Source: Datnioides undecimradiatus (lineage: Eukaryota > Chordata > Actinopteri > Lobotiformes > Datnioididae). From it: a stretch of 64,000 nt of DNA. The notes under the pieces are model-generated. The model saw nothing but the letters and a program-made list of their open reading frames with translations. It had not been told where the DNA came from and did no database searches. This document shows positions 50,250 to 62,100 of the stretch, one piece after another. Position 1 is the first letter of the stretch; the number at the start of each line of letters is the position of its first letter. The position numbers were made by a program, and so were the translations under genes. The DNA lies in contig WARS01000015.1 in NCBI GenBank assembly GCA_008933995.1, positions 6,446,861-6,510,860 on the forward strand, in the 5' to 3' direction.

Positions 50250-50345
50250 AGCAGGAGGACAATACAGAGGAATGCAGCGCTCACAAAGCTCAGTTTGACT
50301 GATGTTCTGTAAGGCAGCCAGGAGGATCAGTCATTGTCTCTCTGT
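50250..50345. repeat. triplicated element, copy 3 (partial, diverged)
   Basis: Starts in the flank AGGAGGACAATACAGAGG and continues GCAGCGCTCACAAAGC, TTCTGTAAGGCAGCCAGG and ATCAGTCATTGTC. It is 430 bp after copy 2 and in the same direction. Similarity fades after about 50340; the TTTAATTAAA core is missing. Confidence 0.75.
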
Positions 50346-51310
50346 GATTGGTGGCTTGTCTCGGCTGCTCCGCAGCATCACCTCCAGCAACACGGGAATT
50401 CTCCCCCGCTGTTGTTTCTCTTTGCATGCAGAGAGTGGTTACATGAGTGATGACTAAACAAAAGCAGTACAAAGGAAGTCAAACGAGTAAGTTATCTGAC
50501 AGCAGATACTGAAGAGGATTTGATAGTCTTTTAATGATAATAACGAGCAAAAATGCAAATTATGAAGGCGTCTGTAGCCCAGCTATCCCCATTTCAGTCA
50601 GGCGGGAGCCCTGGGTTCTTTAGGACAGTTAACTTTAATTCATGAAATAGCTTTTAATCATGTTTGTTGTGTTTGCATGTTGTGAGTCATATACCTCTAC
50701 CTTAACATAACCACACTTAACTGTTTACCTGCTTCCATCTACTATATGAGTGGTATATTGCTGTCTAAATGTCATGGATATTGGTTGATGAGATCTAATA
50801 TTTTCTCAGATCAGTGATCATCATGTTTAAATACCAGTGTATGTATTAAATCATGATGAGTTATGCATTAGCTATGACCCACTAATTATCTTCTTAGACA
50901 GCTGAACAAATGAAGTTTTGAGGAAAAATCATGACCAGGAAAATGTGCAAGCACATCTCAGATACTTACAACTATTACTAAGATGAAGAAGAACTACTGC
51001 AACTTCACTCATGTCAGCCATTTTTGGTCTTTGGTCACTAACAGGCCATTATCACTGAAGCTGACAGACAAGCTATTCAGATGATTTCCAGCTGCACTGA
51101 ACACTGCACAAGTACTGTGGTATTACTCCATTCCTGGTGTGTACTGTACATACTGGTATGAACTCTCAGTGTCCACACTTGGCCTATAATAGCATATATT
51201 TCCTGTTAACTACATAATATCCCGGATCCACTTTTGGACAACAATGTTTTGCGTGTGCTAAAGAGCATTTTCTGGGATTGTAAGTCAATTATAGAAATCT
51301 ATGTAGAAAT

Positions 51311-51334
51311 ATCTATCTATCTATCTATCTATCT
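51311..51334. repeat. (ATCT)n tetranucleotide repeat
   Basis: Six ATCT units. Confidence 0.95.
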
Positions 51335-51479
51335 GAGGGAATTTCTTTGTTTATGTTCTCAGACTTGATTGTTACATTATTTTTAGCGTAAAATGTCTTC
51401 TGCCTCTCAAAAGAGCCTCATCTGGGATGGTGTGTGTATGTCTCTGTGTATTTCTTGTGAGTGGTGATGGGGGAGTTTA

Positions 51480-51620
51480 CATCCCAGACGTGTTACCACG
51501 GTGACAAGGTGCTCCCTGCCGCCGTCGGGTCTCGGCCAAGTTGGGCGCCATGGTGACTGGGTGGTGACAGACTTTGTGACGAGTCCGCTGGGACACCATG
51601 GTTGGGTCAGCCTTAAAAAC
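51480..51620. promoter_or_regulatory. candidate regulatory block with X-box-like site
   Basis: A unique GC-rich block bounded by CA/GT-rich sequence. GTTACCACGGTGAC (51492-51505) is one base from the symmetric RFX X-box; further GGTGAC and TGACG/TGGTGACAGA motifs follow. No open frame of interest. Confidence 0.3.
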
Positions 51621-52354
51621 ACACACAGACACACATGCACTTGACCGGGCCTTTAATATGAAAAAGTCAGGTGCAAAATAATTAACACATGGCTTGTGCA
51701 AATGCAAGCTTTTTACATATTACATGCATACATGTACAGTATGTGCATGTATAGAATAAGAAGTGATTACACATGCAGCATGCACACTCAGCTTGAATCG
51801 CAGTGTCCGTGCCTGTGTGTGTGTGTGTGTGTGCGCATGCTGACATGTCTGCATGCATTTCATGTGACTATTGATGTTAAATTGAAAATTTGTTTTTAAC
51901 AGCAGCAGAACATCACATCACCTGCTTCCCTTTTGCAGTGCAATTGATTCCACTCTTTTATCTCAGTTATCTTAGCCTCCAGCTAAAATATCCATTAAAA
52001 CGTCCCCAGTACTCATCTATTTGTGTTGATGCTATCACTGTGTGTGTATGCGTGAGGGTGCGTGCATGTTAATGACTTGCCTCGGCATTGGGAAGGCCTA
52101 GTGATTTATATTTCTGTGTTGTTGCAAATGCGCCAGCTTGTCTGTGTGTGTGGGTGTGTGCGTTTCCATACACGCATTTCCTCCTACATAGTAGACAGAC
52201 ACATACAAAACAGCCCTGACAAAACAAAACAAAACAAACAAAATGTCGATCTTAATGCAGATTTAACACACACACACACGCACACATACACACAAAAACC
52301 TTGACCAGGAGGACAGGAGAAGGCAAGGAGCCACAGTTTGAGCTTCCCGCTGTG

Positions 52355-52370
52355 AGGGGTCATGACCCCT
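52355..52370. repeat. perfect 16-bp palindrome, nuclear-receptor-like
   Basis: AGGGGTCATGACCCCT is fully palindromic and contains GGTCATGACC, the core of the zero-spaced inverted AGGTCA arrangement bound by thyroid-hormone-type receptors. It sits in a unique block between CA-repeat runs. Confidence 0.9.
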
Positions 52371-54599
52371 ATCAGACTCTATGTCAGTCTGCCTATTGTG
52401 CCATGGCTAGAGCGCAAACACACACACACATACACACACATGCATTAACTTACATGGTCTCCATGACGATAGTGGGGGCGACAGTAAGGCGGCAGGATGG
52501 CGCTGTGGTGTTCTGATGAGAGGGCCCAACCTAATCATGATAATATACTTACTGTATCTGTGCTGAATCACCAGGTGTGAGTACATTAATGATGAAGTGT
52601 TTACACGTGTGTGAAAATTGGGTGAGGGCAGCAAAATGGGCCCATGTAAACAAAGTGATATACACTGTACATAAATTAGAGTAAGTGTTTTGTGTTTCAA
52701 ATGAATCACTGTGTAAGTAAACATTTTCAAGTTATTCCACAGAAGAGCAGAATAAAAGATCGAAGTTTGTGCAAGTACACTTAAATGCATCTTTTTCCTA
52801 CTTTATTAGAGATCAGACACACAAAAAGATTTAAAAAAAAAAAACTGCAACCAAACTACCAGGAAAAGGTTTTCTTTATTTTTTGAAATAGTGTGAAATG
52901 TTGCTAATATTGAAGAGTAAATTGTTCAAGGTAGTGAGGCTTTGGGTGTGTGCATGTGGCAGGGTGGGGAGGGAGGAGGTGAACTTGCCTTTGACTTTGA
53001 CCATCAAGACAAAATGGAGAAAGGAGATAGAACAACTCTAATGGCTTATGAGGGAAGGAACACTTTATTGTGGTCCCGTTACCATTAAAAATGACAATGA
53101 AACATTGTAAATCTCTTACAGTCAGGTGTAACCAAATGTTATTCAGTTGATCATGTAAACTTTTAACTATGACAGACTGATCTGTGTTAGTACACTCTTT
53201 TCTTTAATTAAGAAGGCTGTAACTTGCAATGCAGTTCTTCTGCAAGGAAATGTTATCGGCAGGATAACCTAGGACCACAGTCACAGTGTAATGTTACAGC
53301 TACAAGCACACCCACACAAGGATGAAGAAGTTTACAAATGGGCAGTATTCAGTTCTTACAGGTCTCTCATCACATACAGTACCCTTATCCCATCTCAGAT
53401 AATGTGTATTTGCTGCCCTCTATTGATCAGAAAATGTATGACAGTCTCTGACTTACCTAAAAACTAGTGGTCAGTTTCCCCTCTGAGTGTGGCATCTAGT
53501 GGACAACACACAGAATCTGGTAAATTTGACTGTAAAAACCAAGTAGAAGGAGGCCAGTATCAGGCCACTTATCAAAAATGGGTGCAATTAATAACAATGA
53601 TAAGGGCTGTACTTCGTTCAGGTGAGCTATTCAGTCTTTCTTTCTATTTAGTCTTTCTAAAATGAAATTGAATTAAGCAATTTAAGTTAAACATATTCTT
53701 TCTCTGGTTTGACAAAAGTGTTCACTGTGAGATTTGAGATAGCAGCATCTGAATACTGAAAGTATGTTGAACTGGGTGTCAATGATTTACTTTTGTTGTC
53801 TATGTTTTATTTTCTTAAACATCAATGGACAAACTTGGGATGCAACTGGTGCCAACAGACGTGTTTTCATTGTACATCCAACAATGACTGACTAAATTAT
53901 TGCAGAAAAGTTTACCTGCTCATTCTATAACTTTTGATAGACCAAGTGTGTGAGCATTTTTGCAGAAGATCAATCTTATTGTATTGCAGCTTACTTGTCT
54001 TGTCAAGACACCTTGACACCAACAAAGGTTAAATTGTTTCATAAAGAAACTTATTGTGTTGTGTTTGTCAAATTCACGCTGAATACCAAACATGCATTTC
54101 CTCAAAGAATGACAGTCAAGAGGACACACTGTGTTGAAGATTAGATGCAGTTTCTATATATATTTCACAAGAATATATCAAATTTAATTTAAATAGTACG
54201 TTATCATCTCTGCAGTATAAAGCGAATGATCCACACCTTCAAGTAATGGGGTTCTATCAGGGATTACTCAGGCCTTAAACTCAGTCTTTGGCTTTATGTA
54301 TTTTATTACATCACCACATTACAGGTTTCATAAGAGATGTTGGCCCGGCTGTCAAGATAATTCACTTCCCATTCTCATTGAGATGAGCGAGACCATTTCC
54401 CACCCTACCGCATTTACAAACCAACACCATGAGACCATAATAAGCTAGGATACAGCAAAGTAAATCTATATGTGAAACGATTAGGTATTGATATATGATA
54501 CTGAGAAGTTACTGTAGGGATGCTGCACGCAGTGACCTAATATTTTCATGAAACCTATCGCTATTGACGTTTCAGTTTGTAATCGCAAACGTAAACGGA

Positions 54600-55015
54600 A
54601 GTGGGAGACAGTGTATTGTCTCGACAAACTCATGAGTTTCCACCCACTGCTCCTTCTGACCAATGAGCGAAGTCGGCAGAGCATCCTCCAGGGCCGCCTG
54701 AGTTCGCGGGAAACCGGCTGTTGTCCTATTTCATCAAGCGTAATTATACTCCGCGTTTACCTCTGTATTTTATATAAAAACTTTATTTTATTAACCAATG
54801 CAAACTATTACGATTGAAAACCGAGCAGTGACACACCTTTTAATCGCCGTTTCTGTAGGACCGCTGACCAGGCTGCTACGCTAACATCGGACGCTAATTA
54901 GCTATCGACGCTAGGTTGTCACATTGGCTGGTAGGAACGCTGTGTTTCATGCGACAGGACCGAAAAGAGACTACAAAGAGACAAAGGGCTGCCTCTGTCA
55001 GGCACGAAACAGACA
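54600..55015 (+). promoter_or_regulatory. smarcad1: smarcad1 promoter and 5' UTR
   Basis: Contains a CCAAT box (54660-54664), a strong E2F-type site TTCGCGGGAAA (54703-54713), and no clear TATA box at a fixed distance, as expected for a broadly expressed nuclear gene. The E2F-like site suggests cell-cycle-linked expression; this is inferred. The 5' UTR probably begins between about 54720 and 54900. Confidence 0.55.
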
Positions 55016-56151
55016 ATGAGTTTGTTTAATCTAGACCGTTTTCGTTTTGACAAGAAGGCGGCGACGACAACAAACAAAGACCAGGATAGCGGCTCCAAAA
55101 GTCCAGAGTCTGAGAAGGAGAACAAGCCAGGTAACTAGCTAGCAGATGTTAAAGCTAGCTTACAGTGATCGTCGGCAAATGTGTCGGGGATGCTATTGTT
55201 AGCACGAGTTAAGTAACGAGGCTGTTATTAATATAATAACACAGTAACACAGTGCCGTGGACACACAAAGAGCCAAAACTGATGTCAATATGCAATAAGT
55301 ATGCAACGTCTTATTATCATGAGATGATTGTTGTTTCCTGCAGGGCAGTATTGACAGAGTCAAATATCATAGCAGGTTAAAGGTGTGTTAGTCCTGATAA
55401 TGTGAAGGAATTTTGGAAATGGCTAATTGAGCTTTGAGATAATGTCACTGTACCCTGGATTCATCAACCAGAGCCAGAGTGCATTCATCACCTTTAACAA
55501 TATGATGATGAGTTCTGGCGTATCAGTATCACCCAGTTATTGTGCAAATACGCTTTGAAGAGAAACACACAAGGAGCGAACAAATGCAGCAAATATGTCT
55601 GATTCATGAGTCAATCAGAGTGTCTGCCCTGGATCACTAACACATCCAACATCTTTAATTTCTACCTTCATGTGACTTTGGAGGAAGTGCATGCCCAATA
55701 GTTTAGTTTAGTTGTACTACAAACATTCTGTCATGATGACAGTGTCCTGTGAAGATATGTCTGATATACTTAGGTGTCACTATCCTTTCACCCCTCTTGT
55801 GACATGAACAGTTGTATTAAAGTAGTCAACAAAGCTAGCATATATTATGCACATATCATGATCAACACATACTTTTACAACAAGGAGCAGAACATTTATC
55901 TGCGCCTTTAAAGTCAAACTTTGCAAATGAACAAGAGAAGATGAAGGGGCTGTATATATTTTTGCTGCTAATGTATCTGCTTTACTGTTTTACCATTTTG
56001 CTTCTCAGCTCAGATGAAATCTGTCAAAGCCCCACCAAAGTCCCATGCTCGAGGAGTGGTTTTTGAGGAAGTCCTTACTATTGACCTGGAGGAGGATGAG
56101 CTGCTCTCGGAATCGAAGGCCAAAATATCAAAAACCAGGAAAACAAAGAAA
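55016..56151 (+). CDS. smarcad1: smarcad1 exons 1-2: N-terminal tail
   Basis: Exon 1 (55016-55130) encodes the conserved N-terminus and a Ser/Lys/Glu-rich stretch and ends in phase 1 at GTAACT. Exon 2 starts at 56009 (G+CT gives Ala) and encodes [20 protein letters not shown] followed by a basic [10 protein letters not shown]. The only GT near its end, AAA/GTGCAA at 56152, leaves phase 0, while exon 3 needs phase 2. Confidence 0.8.
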
Positions 56152-59100
56152 GTGCAAACTAAAATAGCATCTTTACTTTTCTTCTCATTCATGCTGAGTC
56201 ATTTTTAGTGATTTTTACAGGCTTGTTGTCCTCTTTCTGTAGGAATCTCAATGGAAAATCATCTAAGAATGTGGAATCGGCTCACACAGATGATGAGGAA
56301 AACGAATTGGATGAGAAAACAACCAGACTCTCAGAGATGTTTCCACAGTTGAAGAGGGAGGAGCTACAGGAGGTGAGCAGAGACAGAGCAGAAGCTTTGC
56401 AGCTTTTGAATCCAGCATTAGCAAGCAACAATTTGGGCACTGTTTATAATAAACAATCCCTTTCAATCCCCTTAATTTCTCTATTCAGATCACCTTATTA
56501 TGTTCTGTTTTCAGGTCATTGGAAGCACAAGCACATTAGAAGGGGCCGTAGCCGCATGCCTTTTAAAGTTTGGTGATAAAGAAGGTACTTCATTACTTCT
56601 TACTTACATCCTTCTTACAGTACATCCTTGTGATTTCACATGAAGCAGATCAAATACCCCCTAGTATAGGCATTGCTACATAGCTTATAGTTACAGTTAT
56701 GGAAATATCATCAGCTTTCCATATGAAAACCTTAAAGCAATGTAAGTAAGGAGGAAGGGTTGTTTATTTGGGATGTGTTAATGATTCAAAATGTTGGTGT
56801 CATTTAAAAAAAAAAAAAATTACTACTAAACCAGGTGTACAGGTAGAAAAAAGTAGAACTGGTTTCAAATGTGGGACAGATGCTGCAATAAAAACACAGT
56901 GCTGTGCTTAGAAATAAGTGCACCTGCCTAGCAGTTTACTTTTGATAACAGAAGCTGTTTCATGTCAGCCCCAGACCAAGGCAGGAAGAGAAAACAGGAC
57001 GGATCCAGCAGTTCTCAGGACACTGGTGAGATTCAACCCAGCAAGAAGAGGAGGTCATCAGTGGTAAGACCACTTATTCTAGCTTTGTGCTTTAAAAAAA
57101 ATTATGTAACGTGAACATCTTGAAGCTTGTTATTGTTATTTATTATAGGCAAATATCCATTATCATATTGATTATGTAAACAATCTAAATTTCTATCTTG
57201 GCTGTTCTATGTATGTTGGCTTAAGTGCCAAATGCAAACCTCAGTAGGTTGGTGTGGGCTAAATGAGCTGAAGGTATCTTGTACTTAAACCAAAAGGTTT
57301 CAAGTGAAGAAGAAAGTGAAGGCAAAGAGCCGAGATGGGAGAAGCAGGAAGCCATGGTCAGAAAACTTCAGAGAAAGTTTCCTGACCAGGACAAGGAGGT
57401 GAAGACACACAGACACTCTGTATGAGCCACAAGTTTCAGTCAACATGGCCGATTCATACATCATCAGTTACGGCACATCTGTCTTAACCTTCACAGATTC
57501 TAAAGCAAAAACCAAAGCTGTGTGTTTGTTCAGTGATGCAGCGCAAACAGAGTCCTCGTCTGTCATCTGTTTCACAGCTTTTACAGTAAGCTGAGCCTTG
57601 CTTGTGTCTGTCTTGGTGCAGGAGCTGCGGATGGTGCTGCAGGAACACGACTGGAATGTTGAGGACTCTCTGCAGGTTCTCCAAATGTTCTCTGACCCCG
57701 GTGCGAACACAATAGCCGGCATCTTATACTGACTTCCTTTACATGTAAACTAATAGCGCTTATGTTTTTAACTGATTCTGATCCAATATTAACCTGAAGT
57801 GTTATTTTTTCCCCTGTCAGATAATACCAGCTTCAGCTCGCCTGAGACGGAAGAAAAGAAATCCAGTAAATCAAAGAGCAAAGACAAGGCAAGCAGGGAG
57901 CACAGAAAGTTGAGGCGCCACAAAGATGATGGAGACAAGAAAAGTAGAGATCGTAAGGACCACAGAAATATTAGTGAAACAGAGGAGAGTGTTGATACAG
58001 ACGCTACTAAGGACAGTGAGGATAATTCAGACTCAGAAGATGGTGATGGTTCTAAAAAGAAAAGCTCTTCCACTCTGACTACGTGGCTTAAAAAGAGTTC
58101 AGATTCAGTGTCCTCATCCTCCTCTGTCAAGAAAACCACTACCTCGTCCTCCATGAAGCCGTCCTCCTCTTCCTCCACCGCTCAGATGCTGTCCAGGTTT
58201 GCCAGTGTGACCAGTATAGCTAAGAAACAAGCAGCGGAGAGCAAGAGGAAGGTGCAAGCCTCAGACAAACACATCAGCTCTGAGGGGGAAAACGACGACG
58301 AGGAGGACACCGTCAGCAGTGAGTTTGAGGACTCTGGCGACGAGCTGGACTCTAATGGTGGCATGACAGAACTGAAGAAAGAGATCATCACATTCTTCCA
58401 GAATGCATCAATAGATGAGCTGTCACTGATCGCTGGTTGCTCAGTTAAAAAGGCTCAGAAGATTGTGGAACTGAGACCCTTTGATAGCTGGCAAAGCCTG
58501 GTGAGTGAGTGTGTGTGTGTCTGTCTGTGTTTCATCAAACAGACATTATGCAGGTGATTCCTCCATGTCAGATAAAACAGTTTGCCCAAGTCTTCAGTGG
58601 GGAATGTTGTAAAAACAAAGAGCTACATTCAGTCCCAGTGTTAAATCATCCCACTGAACACCTGGAAAATGACTTTGTGACCTGTTAAGTTGCATTCACA
58701 CTGTATTTGCTTATGGAGCACACTTAGACCATGGTCCTCTGTGTCAAGATTCCTTACAAACTATTGAAAAGCAGAACTCTTCACCTCCTGACACATCTCA
58801 CATCAAAAATTTTCCACACATCTGTCACCAGAGAGCAAATATTAAAGGTAATGGTGCATAATAATTATGATTGGATATCATAAAAGGGCAGAAAATATGC
58901 CTAATATGGTAGCATCAGATGATCATACATGCACGATTTTTAATGCAGTGAAATAATTCAGTGAGGCATGGGCCATCAGGTCATCTCATGATTCAGTAGT
59001 AGTTGTTAATGGAAATCATCCACATACCTGACACATTATACACATTATATCTGTGTGATCTCTCCGCTTCAGGTCGATGTCTTCCATAAGGACAATGGAC

Positions 59101-62100
59101 TGTCGGAGGACTTGCTGCTGGGCTGCAGGGTCGTCCTCAAAGAGCGAAAAGTTGTCCAGGGACTCATGTCCAAATGTGAGACCATTTCCTCAAAAATGGT
59201 CAAACAGGTCACTGAGGTGATGGAGAGGGGCACAGCAGCCATGAAACAGCCCCACGTTCTTAACAGCCAGTGAGTAAAAAGCACTTATATGCATAATGTG
59301 TTAGTCAAACTAGTAATTAATGGACAGTGCTGCAATATTGTCACAGTCTTCTTAAAACAGCGGTGTCACTGCATTGCAGGATCAGTTGCTCTGTTGTAAA
59401 ACCATGTTTTAATGTATTTGAGGAGGCAATATGATGTCATAATAGTCAAATATGTTGTTTACATGTTTAAGTATTCTGTAATTTGACATCTTTACAATGA
59501 ACAAAGCGAACAAAAAGTTTCAGAACATGAGCCTTGAAACTGAGCCTTGAGCACAACGATGTCAAGCATGACAGAAGATGTCAGTCTAGATGTTGTTCCT
59601 GCTGGGGAAAGGCTGATAAGTCATCCTTCAAGGCAGCCTCAAGCATTTGCAAAAAAAAAAAAAAAAAAAAAAAAAAAACCCAATCCAGGTTCTCCAGTAA
59701 ACATTTTATTTTTTAAAACCCTGTTAACGTTTGTTTCAATGAATAAAAAGTTCATTCACTGTGCTAATTCTTAGACGGCATCCTAAAACATTTAAAGTGC
59801 TCTGTGTGATGAACGTGTGCTTTTTTTTTAGAATGTTGTGTTAAAAATGTTCGTGTTTGTCAGCATGATTTTTGAACTGGGGGAACAACTGAGTATTCTG
59901 ATGATGAGACAAAAACATTTATTTAAGCAGGTGAGTAGATGTGATTAGTCAGTATCAGTTGGGTCACAGAGAAAGTAGCATCTACTGAATTGCATTTGTA
60001 CTATTGCTGATGGATGTGACAACGGTGTTACTGTATTTAGCTCCATACATGAAACATTAGGGATCCAGTTGTTGTTCTCAGTCTGCTATTGGTTGTCTTT
60101 CAGGTTCCAGCTGAAACCCTATCAGCTGATTGGTCTAAAGTGGCTGCTGCTTCTTCATGAGCACAAACTGAGCGGCATCCTCGCTGATGAAATGGTAAGA
60201 TAACCAGTGTGCACCCTGTGCCTGGATGCACTTTCAACATTTGTGAGGTGGTGATCGCAAGCCAAGAAGTCAAAGGCAAATAAAAGATCCCAAAGTGAGC
60301 AGGACAGCAGGTGCTTCCAGTTTGTCAGTGGATATGTAGCCATCCTACAGGTGAATAAACAATACGTACAGGGATGAAAGAAACACCAGAGAATGTTAAA
60401 TTTGTTGTTTTAGCCTCAAGATGGTGAGACAAGTGAGAACTTTTGATTTGTATAGGTTAGTGAAGCTGCAGTCTTGTGGAAGTCGCAGATGTTCAAATAT
60501 CTTCTTTGTCTGTCCACCTGGCTCACTCTTTATCCCTCTGTGTTTGATATTTGATGTTTGCTGTTCCGTCACTCGCTCCTCCTCTCTCTCTTTCAGGGTT
60601 TAGGAAAAACTATCCAGGCCATAGCTTTTCTGTCTAAGCTCTACCAGAACGGAGTAGAAGGTCCTCACCTCATCACTGTGCCTTCCTCCACACTTGGTAA
60701 AAAGCAACACAAGGCGCACCCTTTAGCGACACTGCTTTACACCATGTAGTCAGATAACATACAATTAGATAATGTCATCATAACAGCAACTGGCTTCTGT
60801 TGTCTAAGGGCTTTTTTTTTACAGAATGTATGTACAGTATTTTAATTTTGCAAAAAGCACTTGTAAATGGTCAAATTTGCACTTATGCATAATCTGTTTA
60901 TTATGTGGTATCATACAGTGTTTATTCAGTGTTTTACAGAGTTGTGCCAATTTCTTCATCTGTCTTGTAGATAACTGGGTCAGAGAGCTGAAACTGTGGT
61001 GCCCAAGCCTCAAAGTGCTAGTCTATTATGGTAAGACACCTCATTCACCCTTTGGTACAGAAATGTTCTGCATGTGAACTCTACAGTTGATCTGTGATCT
61101 GTGAATTACACAGACAGCTGAAGTATAGTGCTGCTGCTGGATCTAAGACAGTGGTTCATGCAACAAAACCCAGCTGGAAGCTGTGTTGGTATAGGGGTAT
61201 ATATGCCTGTTATGTGACCACGTGCACTTCATAATGTTGCCTGTGCACATTTGCGCATTGTCAGTATTGGACATCAAACTTCAGGAGAGATCAACCATCA
61301 AAATCTGTGTCAAACCAAAACTTCATGTGGACTATCATTGCTAAATGTGACCCGGATATTGAACAGAAGTGCTTTTGTGTATTATTGGAACTTACTGATG
61401 CAATGAACCCCCCCCCCCTTTTTTTTTTTAAAGAATAGGACAGAGTGTGGGGTTTTTTCCTTTGTTTGTTTTAATTTAGTGCTGTTCTGTTCAGGACATT
61501 GTTAGAGCTCTTTGCATGGCTTCTCACAGTCTGTACCCATGTGTTCTATACAGGCTCTATGGAGGACCGCCGCTACCTCAGACACGACATCCTGAATGAA
61601 GAGGTTGAATTCAACGTCATTGTGACCACGTGAGCAAACACCCAAACACCCACTACCATATTTCACAGGTTATTACGGTAAAGCTGCTACTGGAAGACTT
61701 AATCAGTGGCTCAAGCAGCTCGTCACTCACACCTGAACACAAAGTCAGAGAAGCCTTTTAGTTTTGTTTTTAGCTGTCTTGCTCATATTTCTTGCCTCAC
61801 AGGTACAACTTGGCCATAGGAAACGACAACGACCGCAGCCTTTTCCGCAAGCTTCGCCTCAAGTGTGCCGTGTTTGATGAAGGTCACATGTTGAAGAACA
61901 TGAACTCTCTGCGCTACCGCCACCTAATGGCCATTAATGTTAGTTCCCTGTCACAGTGTGATGTATTTTCTAGTACCACTAGCACCTGTCCTCTCATTTC
62001 TCTTGTATCTTCATATCTGTTGTCAGTTTTCAGACATTTTGCACACAGTGATTAAGGATGCCTGTTTCTCTGTTTGCCTGCAGGCAGAACATCGTTTGCT

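Larger units (their letters stand above)
32761..54500. other. 22-kb atoh1-smarcad1 intergenic interval
   Basis: No protein gene was recognised on either strand. Longer open frames here come from CA/GT, GA or C/T-rich runs. The interval alternates simple repeats with compact unique blocks of the kind seen in conserved non-coding elements (for example about 33380-33760, 34200-35000, 40920-41020, 44300-44420, 45650-46400, 47020-47180, 51480-51620). These are candidate enhancers by appearance only. Confidence 0.6.

Noticed and set aside
57789..58178. 129-codon antisense frame in smarcad1 exon 8
   Set aside because: Complement of the low-complexity Lys/Ser/Glu linker.
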